This document shows positions 38,113-48,600 of a DNA stretch of 51,951 nt, piece after piece. The notes below the pieces were generated by a model, which ran no database searches, was not told the DNA's origin, and worked only from the letters and a program-made list of their open reading frames with translations. The translations under genes and the position numbers were made by a program. Each line of letters opens with the position of its first letter. The first letter of the stretch is position 1. Location of the stretch: the NCBI RefSeq assembly GCF_000737335.2, contig NZ_JMCC02000069.1, positions 1-51,951 on the forward strand, given 5' to 3'. This DNA comes from Enhygromyxa salina (GTDB lineage Bacteria; Myxococcota_A; Polyangia; Nannocystales; Nannocystaceae).

Positions 38113-41100
38113 TCACGGCCGGCCGAATTCGCTGACGAGCTGCCGCAGCGCCAGGGCCAGGGCGTTGACGTGTGGCGGCGCGAGCATGCCCAGGTGGCTG
38201 CCGGGGACCGCGACCACGCGCAGCCCTTTCACCCGTGCACCCCAGTGTTCGCCGAGCTGGCGCGAGCGACCCTCGCTGGCCTCGATCAGCACGCGCTCGA
38301 TCTCGGGACGAGGGGCGGCCACGCCGTCGCGCAGATCCAGCGCCGAGAGCACTCGCCACACCCGCGCACCGTGGGCGAGATAGCGTTGGTAGATCGCATC
38401 GAGGGCGTGCGCGCTGACGCTGGGGTCGAGGTGACCGCTGGCGAGGATGCGCTCGAGCGCGTGCGCGGGAGGTCGCGTGGGGGCGACCTCGGCGAGCGCG
38501 CTCACCAGCGCCGCGTCACCGGTGAGCTGGTACCCGAAGGCCGCGAGGTGCTCGAGCTCGTCGCGTTGCTCCCAGGGCCGCGCGGCGAGCTGCTCGGGGG
38601 GCAGGCTGTCGAGCAGGACCACCGCCCGGGGGCTACGCTCGCGCTCGCCCAGCACCCGCGCGAGCTCCCACGCGAGCAGGCCGCCGTTCGAGACCCCCGC
38701 GAGCAGGAAGGGCCCGCGGGTGAGCTCGAGCTTGGCGAGCAGCTCGAGCATGTCCGCGGTGATCGCCTCTAGGGTGGGCAGCGGGCCTCGCTCGCCAAAC
38801 GAGGGTGGCTCGAGCGCCCACATGGGACCTGCGAGCAGCTCGGCGAGGGCGGCGAGCGAGCGCGGTCGCTGGCCGGGCGGCAGCACACAGACGATCGCAG
38901 ACCCGGGCCCGTCGGCGAGCTGGTGCAGGCGCGCGCGCGACGAGCTGGGTTCACGATCACCAGCGCGATCGCCCGCGCCCGCGCCAGTGAGCCGGCGAGC
39001 CAGCCGCGCGACGCTCATGCCCTCGAACAGCTCGGCCAGGCTCACCCGCAGGCCAAGGGCTTGCTCGAGCACGGACACCAGCCGCGCGGCGCCCAGCGAG
39101 TCGCCGCCGCTGGCGAAGAAGTCGACGTCGACGCCCGGCGGGGGGTGGCCCAGCAGATCGGTCCACACAGCCCAGACGGCGGCCTGCGCTGCGTCGCTTG
39201 GATCAGCGTGGGCGCGCGTCGCTGCAGCTGGCGCAGGTCGCAGCGCGAGGGCCCGGCGATCCAGCTTGCCAGTCGGCGTGCGGGGCAGGTCGTCGACGCG
39301 AACCAACACGGCCGGCACCATCGCGCTTGGCAGGGCCTCCGCGAGTTGGTCACGCAGCGCCGCCGGGTCCGGGCTGCCCTCGCTCGCAACATAGAACCCA
39401 AGCAGCCGCGCGGGGCCCGATCGGTCCTCGCGCAGATCGACGGCCGCCGCCCGCACGCCCGGGAGCGCGCGCAGCTTGGCCTCGATCTCGCCGGGCTCGA
39501 TCCGATGTCCGCGGAGCTTGAAGAACCCGTCGCGGCGCCCGGCGAACGCGAGGCGGCCACCCGGGAGCGCGCGGCCGAGGTCACCGCTGCGATAGCGACG
39601 CTGTCCTTCGACCTGCGAGAATGCGGCGGCGCTCTGCTGCGGCCGCCGCCAGTACCCAAGCGCGAGGTACGGGCTCTCGATCACGATCTCCCCCACGCCG
39701 TAGAGCGCCGGCTGCTCCCCAACCGGTGTCTCGAGGCGCACCCGGACGCCGGGGACCGGCGCCCCAATTGGCAGGCTGTCCGGCAAGCTGTCTGGCACGC
39801 CAAGGGTGTCGACCAGCTCTTGCAGCGCCAGCGTGCACTCCGTTGGTCCGAGGCCGTTGATCAGACGGGTCGCCGGCCCGAACCACCGCGTGATCGCCAT
39901 CGCGTCGTCACGCCGCGCCTCCTCCCCGCCAAGCACGACCCAGCGGATCGCCTCGAGCCTGGGTGCGGCGCCACGCTCGGCGTCGAGGCTGGCGACGAGG
40001 TGACGAAACACCGTTGGCGTGCTGTGAAACACGCTGATGCTCCGCGCTCGCAGCTCGCCGGGCAGATCGACGAGCGCCTCGCCGCGCAGGTCGATCGGGC
40101 ACAGCGTCGCGCCCGAGAGCAGCGCGCCGTAGATGTCCATGACCGCCGCATCAAAGGCGTGGGTGGCGACCAAGCTGACGCGATCACCCGGGCCCAGCCT
40201 CAGCCGCGCCGCGTAGGTGCAGGCGTGGTGAAGCAGGTTGGCCTGCGACTGCATGACGGCCTTGGGGCGACCGGTCGAGCCCGAGGTGTAGAGCAGGTAC
40301 GCGAGCTGCTCGGGCGAGGCTGTGGGCTGGGCTGTGGACTGGGGTGCTGGCGTGGTCGCATGGTTGCTCGCGTCGATCACCAGCCGCGGCAGATCGGGCG
40401 CGAGCGTGGTGGCGAGCGCCTCGCGATCCGAGCTGCACAACATCAGCTCGAGCTGCGCGTCCTCGATCAGCTCTTGCAGCCGGGCGGGTGGCAGGCGCGG
40501 ATCCAGGGGCACATAGGCCACGCCAGCCGCGAGCGCGCCGAGCATGGCGGCGGCCATCCGCGCGTCCTCGTCGACGAGCAGTCCGGCGCGCCCCGGTCCT
40601 GCGCTGACAGCAGCACGGGTCAGCGCCCCAGCCAGCGCGCGCGCGTGGGTGTGCAGCGTCGCGTAGGTGGTCTGCGCTAGCCGGGTGTCGATCGCAACGG
40701 CGTCGGGCTGGGCGCTGGCGATCGCAGCGAAGCGCTCGAACACGGGCTGCGGCGCGACGGGGCTCGGTGTGACCTGTTCGAGCAGGTCGCCCGGACGGCG
40801 CAGCGCGAGCGCCGACAAGCGCTGCTCGGGCTGCGCGACCAGGGCCTGCAAGCACGCGTGCAGGTGCTCGAGCAGCAGCTCGATCTGCTCGGCGTCAAAC
40901 AGGTCCGCGTCGTACAGCGAGCAGACCTTCAGCCCGCCCGGGTGGCGGATCGCGTAGACAGCCAGGTCGTAGCGAGCGATCGGCTCGCGCTCGAGCACGC
41001 GCTGCGCCCCGAGATCCGCCCAGCTGCGCTCGGTCTCGCCGACGTCGACCATGTTGAGCATGACCTGAAACAGCGGCGTGCGGCCCAGGTCGCGCGCGGG

Positions 41101-44100
41101 TCGATCGGGATCCTCGGTGTTCTCGTACAGCGCCTGCAGGACCTGCTCGAACGGCAGCTCGGAGCTTGCGAAGGCCTCGAGCGCGCAGGCCCGGGCGCGG
41201 GCAAGCAGCTCGGCCAGGCTGGGATCCCCAGAAGCGTCGAGCCGCAGGCAGACCAAGTTGAGAAACGGCCCGAGCATGTTGGCGGTCGCCGGATGCGGGC
41301 GCAGTCCAACCGGCGAGCCAATCGTCACGTCGGTGGTTCCACACCAGCGGGCCAGCACGGCCGTCAGAGCGGCGAGCATCACCGCGTAGATCGAGGTGTG
41401 TGCCGCCGACGCCCGCGCGCTGATCCGCCGGGCCAACGCCGGCTCGAGCTCGAGCTCGAGCCACGCGCCGCGGTGACCCTGGCGCGGCGGTCGAGCGCGC
41501 GCGCGCGGGAGCTCGAGCGGCTCGATCCCTGCCAAGCGCTCGCGCCACATCGCAACGATCTCGCGCTCGCGCGAGCGCGGACGATCCACCAGCGCGCGCT
41601 GCCAGGCCGCGACGTCGGCGTAGCCAAGCTCGATCTCGGGCAAGCGCGGGGGTCGTTGCTCACGTGCGGCGCGAACCAGCTCGACCAAGTCGCGCGCCAA
41701 GATCCGCATCGACCCCGCCTCTCCAACGATGTGGTGCAGCTCGAGCTCGAGCCGCTCGCTGCCGTCTGTACCGGTCCAGCTGCGCGCGCGCCAGACCGGA
41801 CCGCGGGCGAGATCGAAGCGCGCGCGCCCAGCTTCGCTAGGTGGGGGGCCGCGCTCGAGCACGGCCGCGCGGGGCGGGCCGACGCGCTGGATCAAGCAGT
41901 CGCCGCGCAGCTCGAAGGTCGTGCGCAACACGTCGTGGCGGGTCTCGAGCCCGACCAGCGCGCGATCGAGGGCGGCGTGGTCGATCGCGGCGTCGAGCCG
42001 CAGGGTATGCGTGATGCTCAGCTGCGGCCGCGGGTCCAGCTCGCCCGCCAGCGCTGGCGCGGCGTCGTCGTCGAGCGCGTGCAGCAGCCAGATCCGGGCC
42101 TGCGCGAACGATGCCTGCGCCGGTCCAGGATCCGGCCGCGCGCGCAGCTGCGGGAGCTGCTTGGCGCGATGCTGCTCGATCGCGCTGGCGCAGCCGGCCA
42201 GGGTTGGCTGCTCGAACAACGCGGGCACGGGCAGCTCGAGCCCAAGCGTCGCGTGCACGCGCGCGGCGAGCTGAACCGCCAACAGCGAGTGGCCACCGAT
42301 CGCGAAGAAGTCGTCGTGTCGCCCGACCCGCTCGCGCTCGAGCAGCTCCGACCAGATCGTAGCGAGCGCGGTCTCGAGCCCGCCCGCGGGGGCCTCGTGG
42401 TGGCCGCTGGCGCGCGCGTCCATGGCTTCGTGGCGGGCCCGCTCGGTGAGCGCGTGGCGATTGAGCTTGCCGTTGGCCGTCAGCGGCAGCGCATCGATCA
42501 GCCCAAAGCGGGTCGGCAGCATCGCCGCGGGCAGCCTGGCGGCCAGGCGGGAGCGCAGCTGATCGAGCGAGGTCGTCAGCGGTCCAGCGAGCCACGCGAC
42601 CAGCTCGCGCTCTCCATCGCTGGACGCGCGCGCGACCACCCCCACATCCAGGCCAGACAGCTCGCGGATCACCGCCTCGACCTGCGCCGGCTCGACCCGG
42701 ACCCCGCGGATCTTCAGCATCGCGTCGAGCCGACCCACGCAGATCACCTGGCCATCGGGTTGGCGTCGGCCAAGATCCCCGGTTCGGTAGCGCGGGCTGG
42801 GGTCGGACAAGAACCGCGCGCGGGTCAGCTCGGGCTCGCCCAGGTACCCGCTGGCCAGGTGGGTCGTGCACACGACGATCTCACCGAGCTCGTTGATCGC
42901 GGCCGGGCCCGCGGGGGTCTGGACCTCCAGGGTCACGCCCTCGATCCCGCGCCCGATCGGCACGATCGCGCGGCGCTCGTCCGCCGCGCTGATCCGGTGG
43001 ACCGCGATCGCCTGGGGGGTCTCGGTCGCCCCGTAAAAATTGAACAGCGCGGCGTTGGGGGCGAGGCGACGCCAGGCTTCCACGTCGCGCCCGCGCAGCT
43101 GATCACCGCCAAAGCAAACCCGACGCAAGCTCGGCAGCCTGCACGTGGCGCTGCCAGCCAGCGACCGGGCCAGCGACGGGGTGATGTGCAAGGTGGTGAC
43201 CCCCGCGGCGTCGATCCACGTCGCCAGCGCTGCGCCCATCTGGCCGGGCTCGCGCGGGGGCATGCACACGCGCGCGCCCGCGATCAAGGCCCCAAAGACG
43301 TCGCGCAGCGTGGGGTCGTGGCCAAGCCCCGACAGCGCGGCGAAGCGATCGTGCGCGTCGATCCCCAGCGTGTCGCGGTACCAGGCCAAGAAGTGCGCGA
43401 GCGGATCCAGCGTGGCGTGGACCGCCCGCGCCCGGCCGCTGGTGCCCGAGGTGAACGCGAGATACGCCTCTGCGTGTTCTCGAGGGCGCGGGGTCGGCTG
43501 CCGGTCGGGCGAGGGCAGGGGACCGGCCGGCTCGACGACGCGCGGGAGCTGTCGCAGCGCGTGCGCGAGCGCTTCGTCGGGCTGTCCGTCCAGGCACATC
43601 CAGGCCCGCGGCCGCGCGAGCGCGAGCATCTCGATCAGCTGCGCGGCCGGGTAGCTCGCGTCCAACACAACGAAGGAGGCGCCCGCGGTGATCGTGGCGA
43701 GCAGCGCGACGACCAGCGAGGGCTCGCGCCGCGCGATCACGGCGACGCGCAGGGGTGACTCTTCGCGTTCGCGTTCGAGCCCCAGTTCGAGCTGGTCGAG
43801 CGCCGACGCCAGCGCCCGCGCTCGCGCCCGCAGCTGACCGTGGGTGATCGTCTGGTCGGGACCGACCACCGCGACCTGCTCGGCCGGCGTCGTGTTCAGG
43901 GTTGCCCGCATCCACGCGCTGTGTGAACGCGCGGGCTGCAGCGCCAACGGCTCGGGCTTGGGCTCGGGCCCCAGTTCGAGCTGGTCGAGCGCCAACGCCA
44001 TCGCCGTCCACGGCCGCGGCGGCGCCAAGACCCCCGCGAGCACCTGCGCGACTTGGTCGAGCAACGCCGCCACGCTCGCCGCCTCGAACAGCTCGGTTCG

Positions 44101-45393
44101 ATACGCCGCCTCGAGCTCGAGTCCGTGCGCGCGCGGGTACGCGTAGATCGTCAGATCAAAGCGAGATCCAGGCATGCTCGCCTCGACCTCGCAGTCGAGC
44201 CCGGCGAAGCGCGGCTGCGCCTGGGCGAACGCGACGTAGTTCAGCATCACGTTGGGGACGGTCGGCCGCCCGCCGTCACGATGCAGCCGCGCGACCACGC
44301 GATCGAGGGGCAGGTCGGCGTACTCGAAGCTGGCCAGCACGGCCGCTTGCGTACGCGCGAGCACCTGCGAGAGATCGAGGGCGTCGTCGTCTAGCTCGAC
44401 GCGCAGCAGCAGCGTGTCGACCAGCATTCCGACCACCGCTTCGAGCTGGGCGTGGGGTCGGTTCGCAAGCGGGATTCCAAAGCAGAGATCCCGGCTGCCG
44501 GTCCACCGCGCAAGCACCACGCTCACGGCTGCAGCCACGAGCATGAACGGCGTCGCCGCGTTGGCCTGCGCGTACCCGAGCGCGGCCGTCCAGCTGTTCG
44601 GGTCGAGCGTTCGGGTCACGCTCGCGCCAGCCGAGGACGGACGCTCGGGGCGCTGGCGATCGAGCGGCAGCTCGATCGCGCCGACGCCCGCCAACCGGGT
44701 CGCCCAGGCGTCGAGGCGGGCGCGAAAGTTGGGGCTCGCCTCGCGTCGCGCGAGCTCCCGCGCGACGTCGCCAAGCCGGATCGACAGCGGCGGGAGCTCG
44801 ATCGGCTTACCCCCACAGGCCGCCGAGTACAGCTGGCCAAGCTCGGTCAACAACAGCGACATCGACCAGCCATCACACACGAGGTGGTGGACCCGCAGGA
44901 CCAGGTCGTGCTCGGTCGCCGTGATCGGCTCGAGCGCGACAACGAATGGGCGCCCGCGCAGCGGGTCGGTCGGGCCGCCCGACCAACACACGGATCGGTC
45001 GTTGGCCACGATCTGGATCGGCTGGCCCTCGCGGTCCTCAAACCGGGTGCGCAGGGCCTCGTGGCGATCAACGAGCGCGTCGAGGGCGAGGCCGAGCGCG
45101 CGACGGTCAAGCGGCCCGCGCAGGCGCAAGCGCAACACCAGCTCGAGCGCGGCGCTGTCCGGCTCGACCCGCGCGACGAACCACAGCTGCCGTTGGGGCC
45201 CGGTCAACGGGGCCCCCGCGTCGCGGCCGGTCAGCAGCGCCAACAGCTCGGGCTTGAGCGCGCGCAGCCGGTCGCGAAGCGTGGCATCGATCGCCCCCGA
45301 GGGTGCTCGGATTCGCAGCTGATCACCCTCGACCCCGAACTCGAGCCCGCGGGTGAGGAGCTCCTCGTACAGCCGCTTGGCCTCAGCGCTCAC
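38113..45393 (-). CDS. Two-module nonribosomal peptide synthetase (docking-C-A-T-C-A-T-TE)
   Basis: NRPS of 2426 residues, GTG start. Docking: 1-55 is TubC-like (GVEGDQLRIRAPSG then LRALKPELLALL). C1 about 60-490 has HHLVCDG (about 170). A1 about 510-985 has a divergent core TSGTSGRARAV lacking the Lys, GATETPQ, YRTGDLG and ANGKL. T1 has GGHSL (about 1034). C2 about 1085-1510 has HHIVGEA in place of HHxxxDG (about 1219). A2 about 1540-2035 has TSGSTGRPKAV, GPTEC, YRSGDLG and TPTGKL. T2 has GGDSL (about 2096). TE about 2165-2420 has GVSNGG (Ser about 2234) and His in GSHLGM. Hand-read specificity residues are DPRHCGFQA-K (A1) and DAMHVGGLA-K (A2); I cannot match them to an amino acid. It probably extends the PKS product by two residues and releases it. 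Confidence 0.97.
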   Translation of the reverse strand: MSAEAKRLYEELLTRGLEFGVEGDQLRIRAPSGAIDATLRDRLRALKPELLALLTGRDAGAPLTGPQRQLWFVARVEPDSAALELVLRLRLRGPLDRRALGLALDALVDRHEALRTRFEDREGQPIQIVANDRSVCWSGGPTDPLRGRPFVVALEPITATEHDLVLRVHHLVCDGWSMSLLLTELGQLYSAACGGKPIELPPLSIRLGDVARELARREASPNFRARLDAWATRLAGVGAIELPLDRQRPERPSSAGASVTRTLDPNSWTAALGYAQANAATPFMLVAAAVSVVLARWTGSRDLCFGIPLANRPHAQLEAVVGMLVDTLLLRVELDDDALDLSQVLARTQAAVLASFEYADLPLDRVVARLHRDGGRPTVPNVMLNYVAFAQAQPRFAGLDCEVEASMPGSRFDLTIYAYPRAHGLELEAAYRTELFEAASVAALLDQVAQVLAGVLAPPRPWTAMALALDQLELGPEPKPEPLALQPARSHSAWMRATLNTTPAEQVAVVGPDQTITHGQLRARARALASALDQLELGLEREREESPLRVAVIARREPSLVVALLATITAGASFVVLDASYPAAQLIEMLALARPRAWMCLDGQPDEALAHALRQLPRVVEPAGPLPSPDRQPTPRPREHAEAYLAFTSGTSGRARAVHATLDPLAHFLAWYRDTLGIDAHDRFAALSGLGHDPTLRDVFGALIAGARVCMPPREPGQMGAALATWIDAAGVTTLHITPSLARSLAGSATCRLPSLRRVCFGGDQLRGRDVEAWRRLAPNAALFNFYGATETPQAIAVHRISAADERRAIVPIGRGIEGVTLEVQTPAGPAAINELGEIVVCTTHLASGYLGEPELTRARFLSDPSPRYRTGDLGRRQPDGQVICVGRLDAMLKIRGVRVEPAQVEAVIRELSGLDVGVVARASSDGERELVAWLAGPLTTSLDQLRSRLAARLPAAMLPTRFGLIDALPLTANGKLNRHALTERARHEAMDARASGHHEAPAGGLETALATIWSELLERERVGRHDDFFAIGGHSLLAVQLAARVHATLGLELPVPALFEQPTLAGCASAIEQHRAKQLPQLRARPDPGPAQASFAQARIWLLHALDDDAAPALAGELDPRPQLSITHTLRLDAAIDHAALDRALVGLETRHDVLRTTFELRGDCLIQRVGPPRAAVLERGPPPSEAGRARFDLARGPVWRARSWTGTDGSERLELELHHIVGEAGSMRILARDLVELVRAAREQRPPRLPEIELGYADVAAWQRALVDRPRSREREIVAMWRERLAGIEPLELPRARARPPRQGHRGAWLELELEPALARRISARASAAHTSIYAVMLAALTAVLARWCGTTDVTIGSPVGLRPHPATANMLGPFLNLVCLRLDASGDPSLAELLARARACALEAFASSELPFEQVLQALYENTEDPDRPARDLGRTPLFQVMLNMVDVGETERSWADLGAQRVLEREPIARYDLAVYAIRHPGGLKVCSLYDADLFDAEQIELLLEHLHACLQALVAQPEQRLSALALRRPGDLLEQVTPSPVAPQPVFERFAAIASAQPDAVAIDTRLAQTTYATLHTHARALAGALTRAAVSAGPGRAGLLVDEDARMAAAMLGALAAGVAYVPLDPRLPPARLQELIEDAQLELMLCSSDREALATTLAPDLPRLVIDASNHATTPAPQSTAQPTASPEQLAYLLYTSGSTGRPKAVMQSQANLLHHACTYAARLRLGPGDRVSLVATHAFDAAVMDIYGALLSGATLCPIDLRGEALVDLPGELRARSISVFHSTPTVFRHLVASLDAERGAAPRLEAIRWVVLGGEEARRDDAMAITRWFGPATRLINGLGPTECTLALQELVDTLGVPDSLPDSLPIGAPVPGVRVRLETPVGEQPALYGVGEIVIESPYLALGYWRRPQQSAAAFSQVEGQRRYRSGDLGRALPGGRLAFAGRRDGFFKLRGHRIEPGEIEAKLRALPGVRAAAVDLREDRSGPARLLGFYVASEGSPDPAALRDQLAEALPSAMVPAVLVRVDDLPRTPTGKLDRRALALRPAPAAATRAHADPSDAAQAAVWAVWTDLLGHPPPGVDVDFFASGGDSLGAARLVSVLEQALGLRVSLAELFEGMSVARLARRLTGAGAGDRAGDREPSSSRARLHQLADGPGSAIVCVLPPGQRPRSLAALAELLAGPMWALEPPSFGERGPLPTLEAITADMLELLAKLELTRGPFLLAGVSNGGLLAWELARVLGERERSPRAVVLLDSLPPEQLAARPWEQRDELEHLAAFGYQLTGDAALVSALAEVAPTRPPAHALERILASGHLDPSVSAHALDAIYQRYLAHGARVWRVLSALDLRDGVAAPRPEIERVLIEASEGRSRQLGEHWGARVKGLRVVAVPGSHLGMLAPPHVNALALALRQLVSEFGRP
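43779..43999. repeat. 32-bp direct repeat pair inside the NRPS gene
   Basis: 43779-43810 and 43968-43999 are 32-base copies differing at one position, 189 bases (63 codons) apart and in frame. They encode ALDQLEL peptides in the C1-A1 linker and again at the start of A1. The peptide copy in the linker has no known domain role. Confidence 0.8.
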
Positions 45394-45678
45394 GCGAGAG
45401 CGTCTCCGCGAGTTCGTCGCTCAGCACGGTGATCGCTGTCTACCACTATTCGAACGAGCGAGGAGCGCGCCTGTTGGCGGTTCTGGGCTTGGACGAGGCT
45501 TCTCGCCCAGGTCCGGGCGGCATTCGTGACCGTGTCACTGTCGGCGGTCAAGTGTCGGTCTCGCGGACCCCGCGGCCTGCGTTTGACCGCACTTGGGTGG
45601 TCCCCATCCGATCCTAGTCTTCCAGATCTTGTTACTGTCGGCGCTTCATGGCTCGCCCGAGCCCTGCCCAGGACCGCG
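45394..45678. promoter_or_regulatory. Divergent region between NRPS and cyclase genes, with repeat copy
   Basis: No gene is supported in these 285 bases. About 45470-45545 is a diverged copy of the 76-bp repeat at 3055-3211: it shares CTGTT, the hairpin core CGAGGCTTCTCGCCC and GGCATTCGT, with one A-C mismatch in the stem (45491-45508). An 8-bp inverted repeat, GCGGTCAA (45544-45551) and TTGACCGC (45583-45590), follows. Promoters for both megagenes should be here. AGGA at 45670-45673 is the ribosome site for the cyclase. Confidence 0.5.
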
Positions 45679-48600
45679 ATGGCGTCGAGCGTATACAAGA
45701 TTGAGGAGCTCCTCTACCGCAACGCGCGGACCCAGACCTATCGCGCCCGGCATCGCGACACGGGCGAGAAGGTGCTGATTCGGATCCCGGCGGCCCGCAA
45801 GGGTCCAGTCACCTTGCGCCGCGAGCACGAGATCCTCGAGCTGCTTGGGCAGGGCCCGACGCCCGTCCACCCGCGCGAGGCTGATCTCGACGCAGCCATG
45901 GCCGTGGTCACGCCCGATCCCGGCGGCGTGGTCCTCAAGCCGCTGCTTGGCTCGGGCTTTGATCTCGACACGATGTTGGCGCTGGCCAAGAGCTTGGTCA
46001 CGGCGATCGATCGCGCCCATCAGCAGCGCGTGGTGCTGCGCGACGTCACGCCGCACAACGTGCTCGTGGATCTGAGCGAGCGGCGGGTCAGCCTGATCAG
46101 CTACGGCCTGGCCTCGCGGGTGTCGCGTGAGCGCAGCAGCATCGGCGGGACCGGGGCGACCGACGGGATCTTGGCCTACGTCTCACCCGAGCAGACCGGG
46201 CGAATGAACCGCGAGGTCGACTATCGCACGGACTTCTACTCGCTCGGGGTCACACTCTACGAGCTCGCAACCGGCGAGCTGCCGTTCTCGGGCAGCGATC
46301 CCGTCGAGCTCGTCCACGCCCACATCGCCCGCAATCCGCCGCGGCCCCGCTCGAAGTCAGCTGGGATCCCACGCGCGCTGTCGGCCCTGATCCTCAAGCT
46401 GCTGGCCAAGAACGCTGAAGATCGCTACCGGACGGCGTCGGGCATCCTCCGCGATCTCGAGCGCATCGAAGCCCAGCTCGCGCGCGGGGTCGACGAGTCC
46501 ATGGTGCTCGGGCGCGACGATCTATCCGAGCAATTCTTGATCCCACAGGAGCTGTACGGGCGCGAGGCCGAGTTCGCTTGCGCGCTCGAGCTGTTCGAGC
46601 GCGTCGCCGATGGCCGGCCGGAATTGTTGTTGGTCTCGGGCTACTCGGGCATCGGCAAGACCGCGCTGGTCTACGAGCTGCACCGCCCCACGGTGGTTCG
46701 GCGGGGCTTCTTCGCGGCCGGCAAGTTCGACGTGCGGGCCCAGACCGTGCCCTACTCGGGCTTCGTCGCCGCGTTTCGTGACTTGTTGCTGCAGCTGCTG
46801 ACCGAGTCGGCCGAGAGCGTGGCCCAGTACAAGCGCAACTTTCAGGCCACGCTCGGCGACCAGGCCCAAGTCCTGATCGAGCTGGTCCCGGAGCTCGAGC
46901 TGCTGATCGGCAAGCAGCCGCCGGTGCCGGTCGTCGACGCGGCGATGGCCGAGCAGCGTCTGCGCGGGCTGCTGACCCGGTTCGTGCAGGTGTTCACGGC
47001 CGAGCTGCGGCCGCTGGTGATCTTCCTCGACGATCTGCAGTGGGCCGACGCGGCGTCCATGAAGCTGCTCAAGCACCTGGCGAGCAACGCCGACAGCCGC
47101 TCGCTCTTGATGATCGGGGCCTACCGCGACAACGAGATTGGCCCCAAGCACCCGCTGACCCTGGCGCTCGCTGATCTGCGCGACACCGAGGTCACGCTGA
47201 CCGAGCTCGAGCTGCGGGCGCTCGACGCCGGCTCGGTCACGAAGCTGGTCGCCGACACGCTCCACGAAGACAGCGATCGCGTCGTCGAGCTCACCGCGTT
47301 GTTGCGCGACAAGACCGGTGGCAACCCGTTCTTCTTGCGTCAGTTCTTTGCCAGCTTGCACGAGGGCGGCGATCTGACCTGGCAGCCGGGCGGCGTCAGC
47401 TTGGACGCTGAAGTCGGGGAGACTTCAAATTGGAGCTGGGACATCGCGGCGCTGCGGGCCAAGGGCTACACGGAGAACGTCATCGCGCTCATGGTCTCGA
47501 AGCTGCGCAGGCTCGCCGATCGATCCCAGCGGGTGATCGAGCTGGCAGCGTGCATTGGCAGTCGGTTTGACGCGATGACCCTGGCCACGGTCATGGACTG
47601 CTCGGTCGATGAGGTCGTCGAAGAGCTGTGGGCGGCTGTGCAGCTGGGCCTGGTCCGCGCCGACGAGACCGGCGAGCTCAACGTCCGCTATCGGTTTGCG
47701 CACGACCGCGTGCAAGAGGCTGGGTACTCGCTGCTCGACGCCCAGGCTCGCCGCCGCGCGCACCTGCGGATCGGCCGGCTGCTGTGGGAGGGGCGCCCAG
47801 GCGAGCAACAAATTGAAGAGCAGCTGTTCGACATCTGCCGGCACTTCAACATGTGCATCGAGCTGATCGACGACGCCGACGAGCGCCGCCGGATCGCCAG
47901 CCTCGAGCTCGCGGCTGGGCGCCAGGCCAAGGCGTCCACGGCCTACGAGGCCGCGCGCAGCTACTTCGTGGCCGGGCTCGAGCTCGCGGGTGGGGACCAG
48001 GCGTGGGCGCGCGGGCAGGAGCTGGCGTTCGCGCTGCACCGCGAGCTGGCCGAGTGCGAGTACCTCATCGGTGACGCCGAGGCCGCCGATCTGCACTTCG
48101 ATCAAATTCTCGAGCACGCGCGCACCGAGCTGGCGCGGGTCGAGATCTACAAGCTCAAGGCCACGCTCTCGTACCACAGCGCCAAGTACCCCGAGGCCCT
48201 CGCGGCGGCGCGGGCCGGCCTGCTGGTGCTCGGGCACGAGTTCCCCGACGTCAGCGACGCCGCGGGCCTCGACGCGCTCGCGGCCAAAGAGGGCGCGACC
48301 CTGGCCAAGCTGCTCGAGGGCCACAGCATCTCGGCGTTCGTGGATCTGCCGGCCATGGTCGACCCCCACGCGCTCGCCGAGGCCGAGCTCTACAACGAGC
48401 TGTCGCTGATCGGCATGTTCTACAACCCGCAGCTCGCGTCAATTGGCGCGCTCAAGCGGGTCACGCTCTCGATCGAGCGCGGCAACTCGCGGGTCTCGGG
48501 GCCGGCCTACGGCGCCCACGGCATGGTCGTGGGCAGCGCGCTGGGCGACTACGAGTCGGGCTATGCGTTCGGCAAGGTTGGGCTCGAGCTCGCGCGCCGC

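Noticed and set aside
40858..43758. A 966-residue plus-strand open frame opposite the NRPS
   Set aside because: The minus strand carries all NRPS core motifs; the plus frame is Arg/Gln-rich low-complexity shadow typical of GC-rich DNA.
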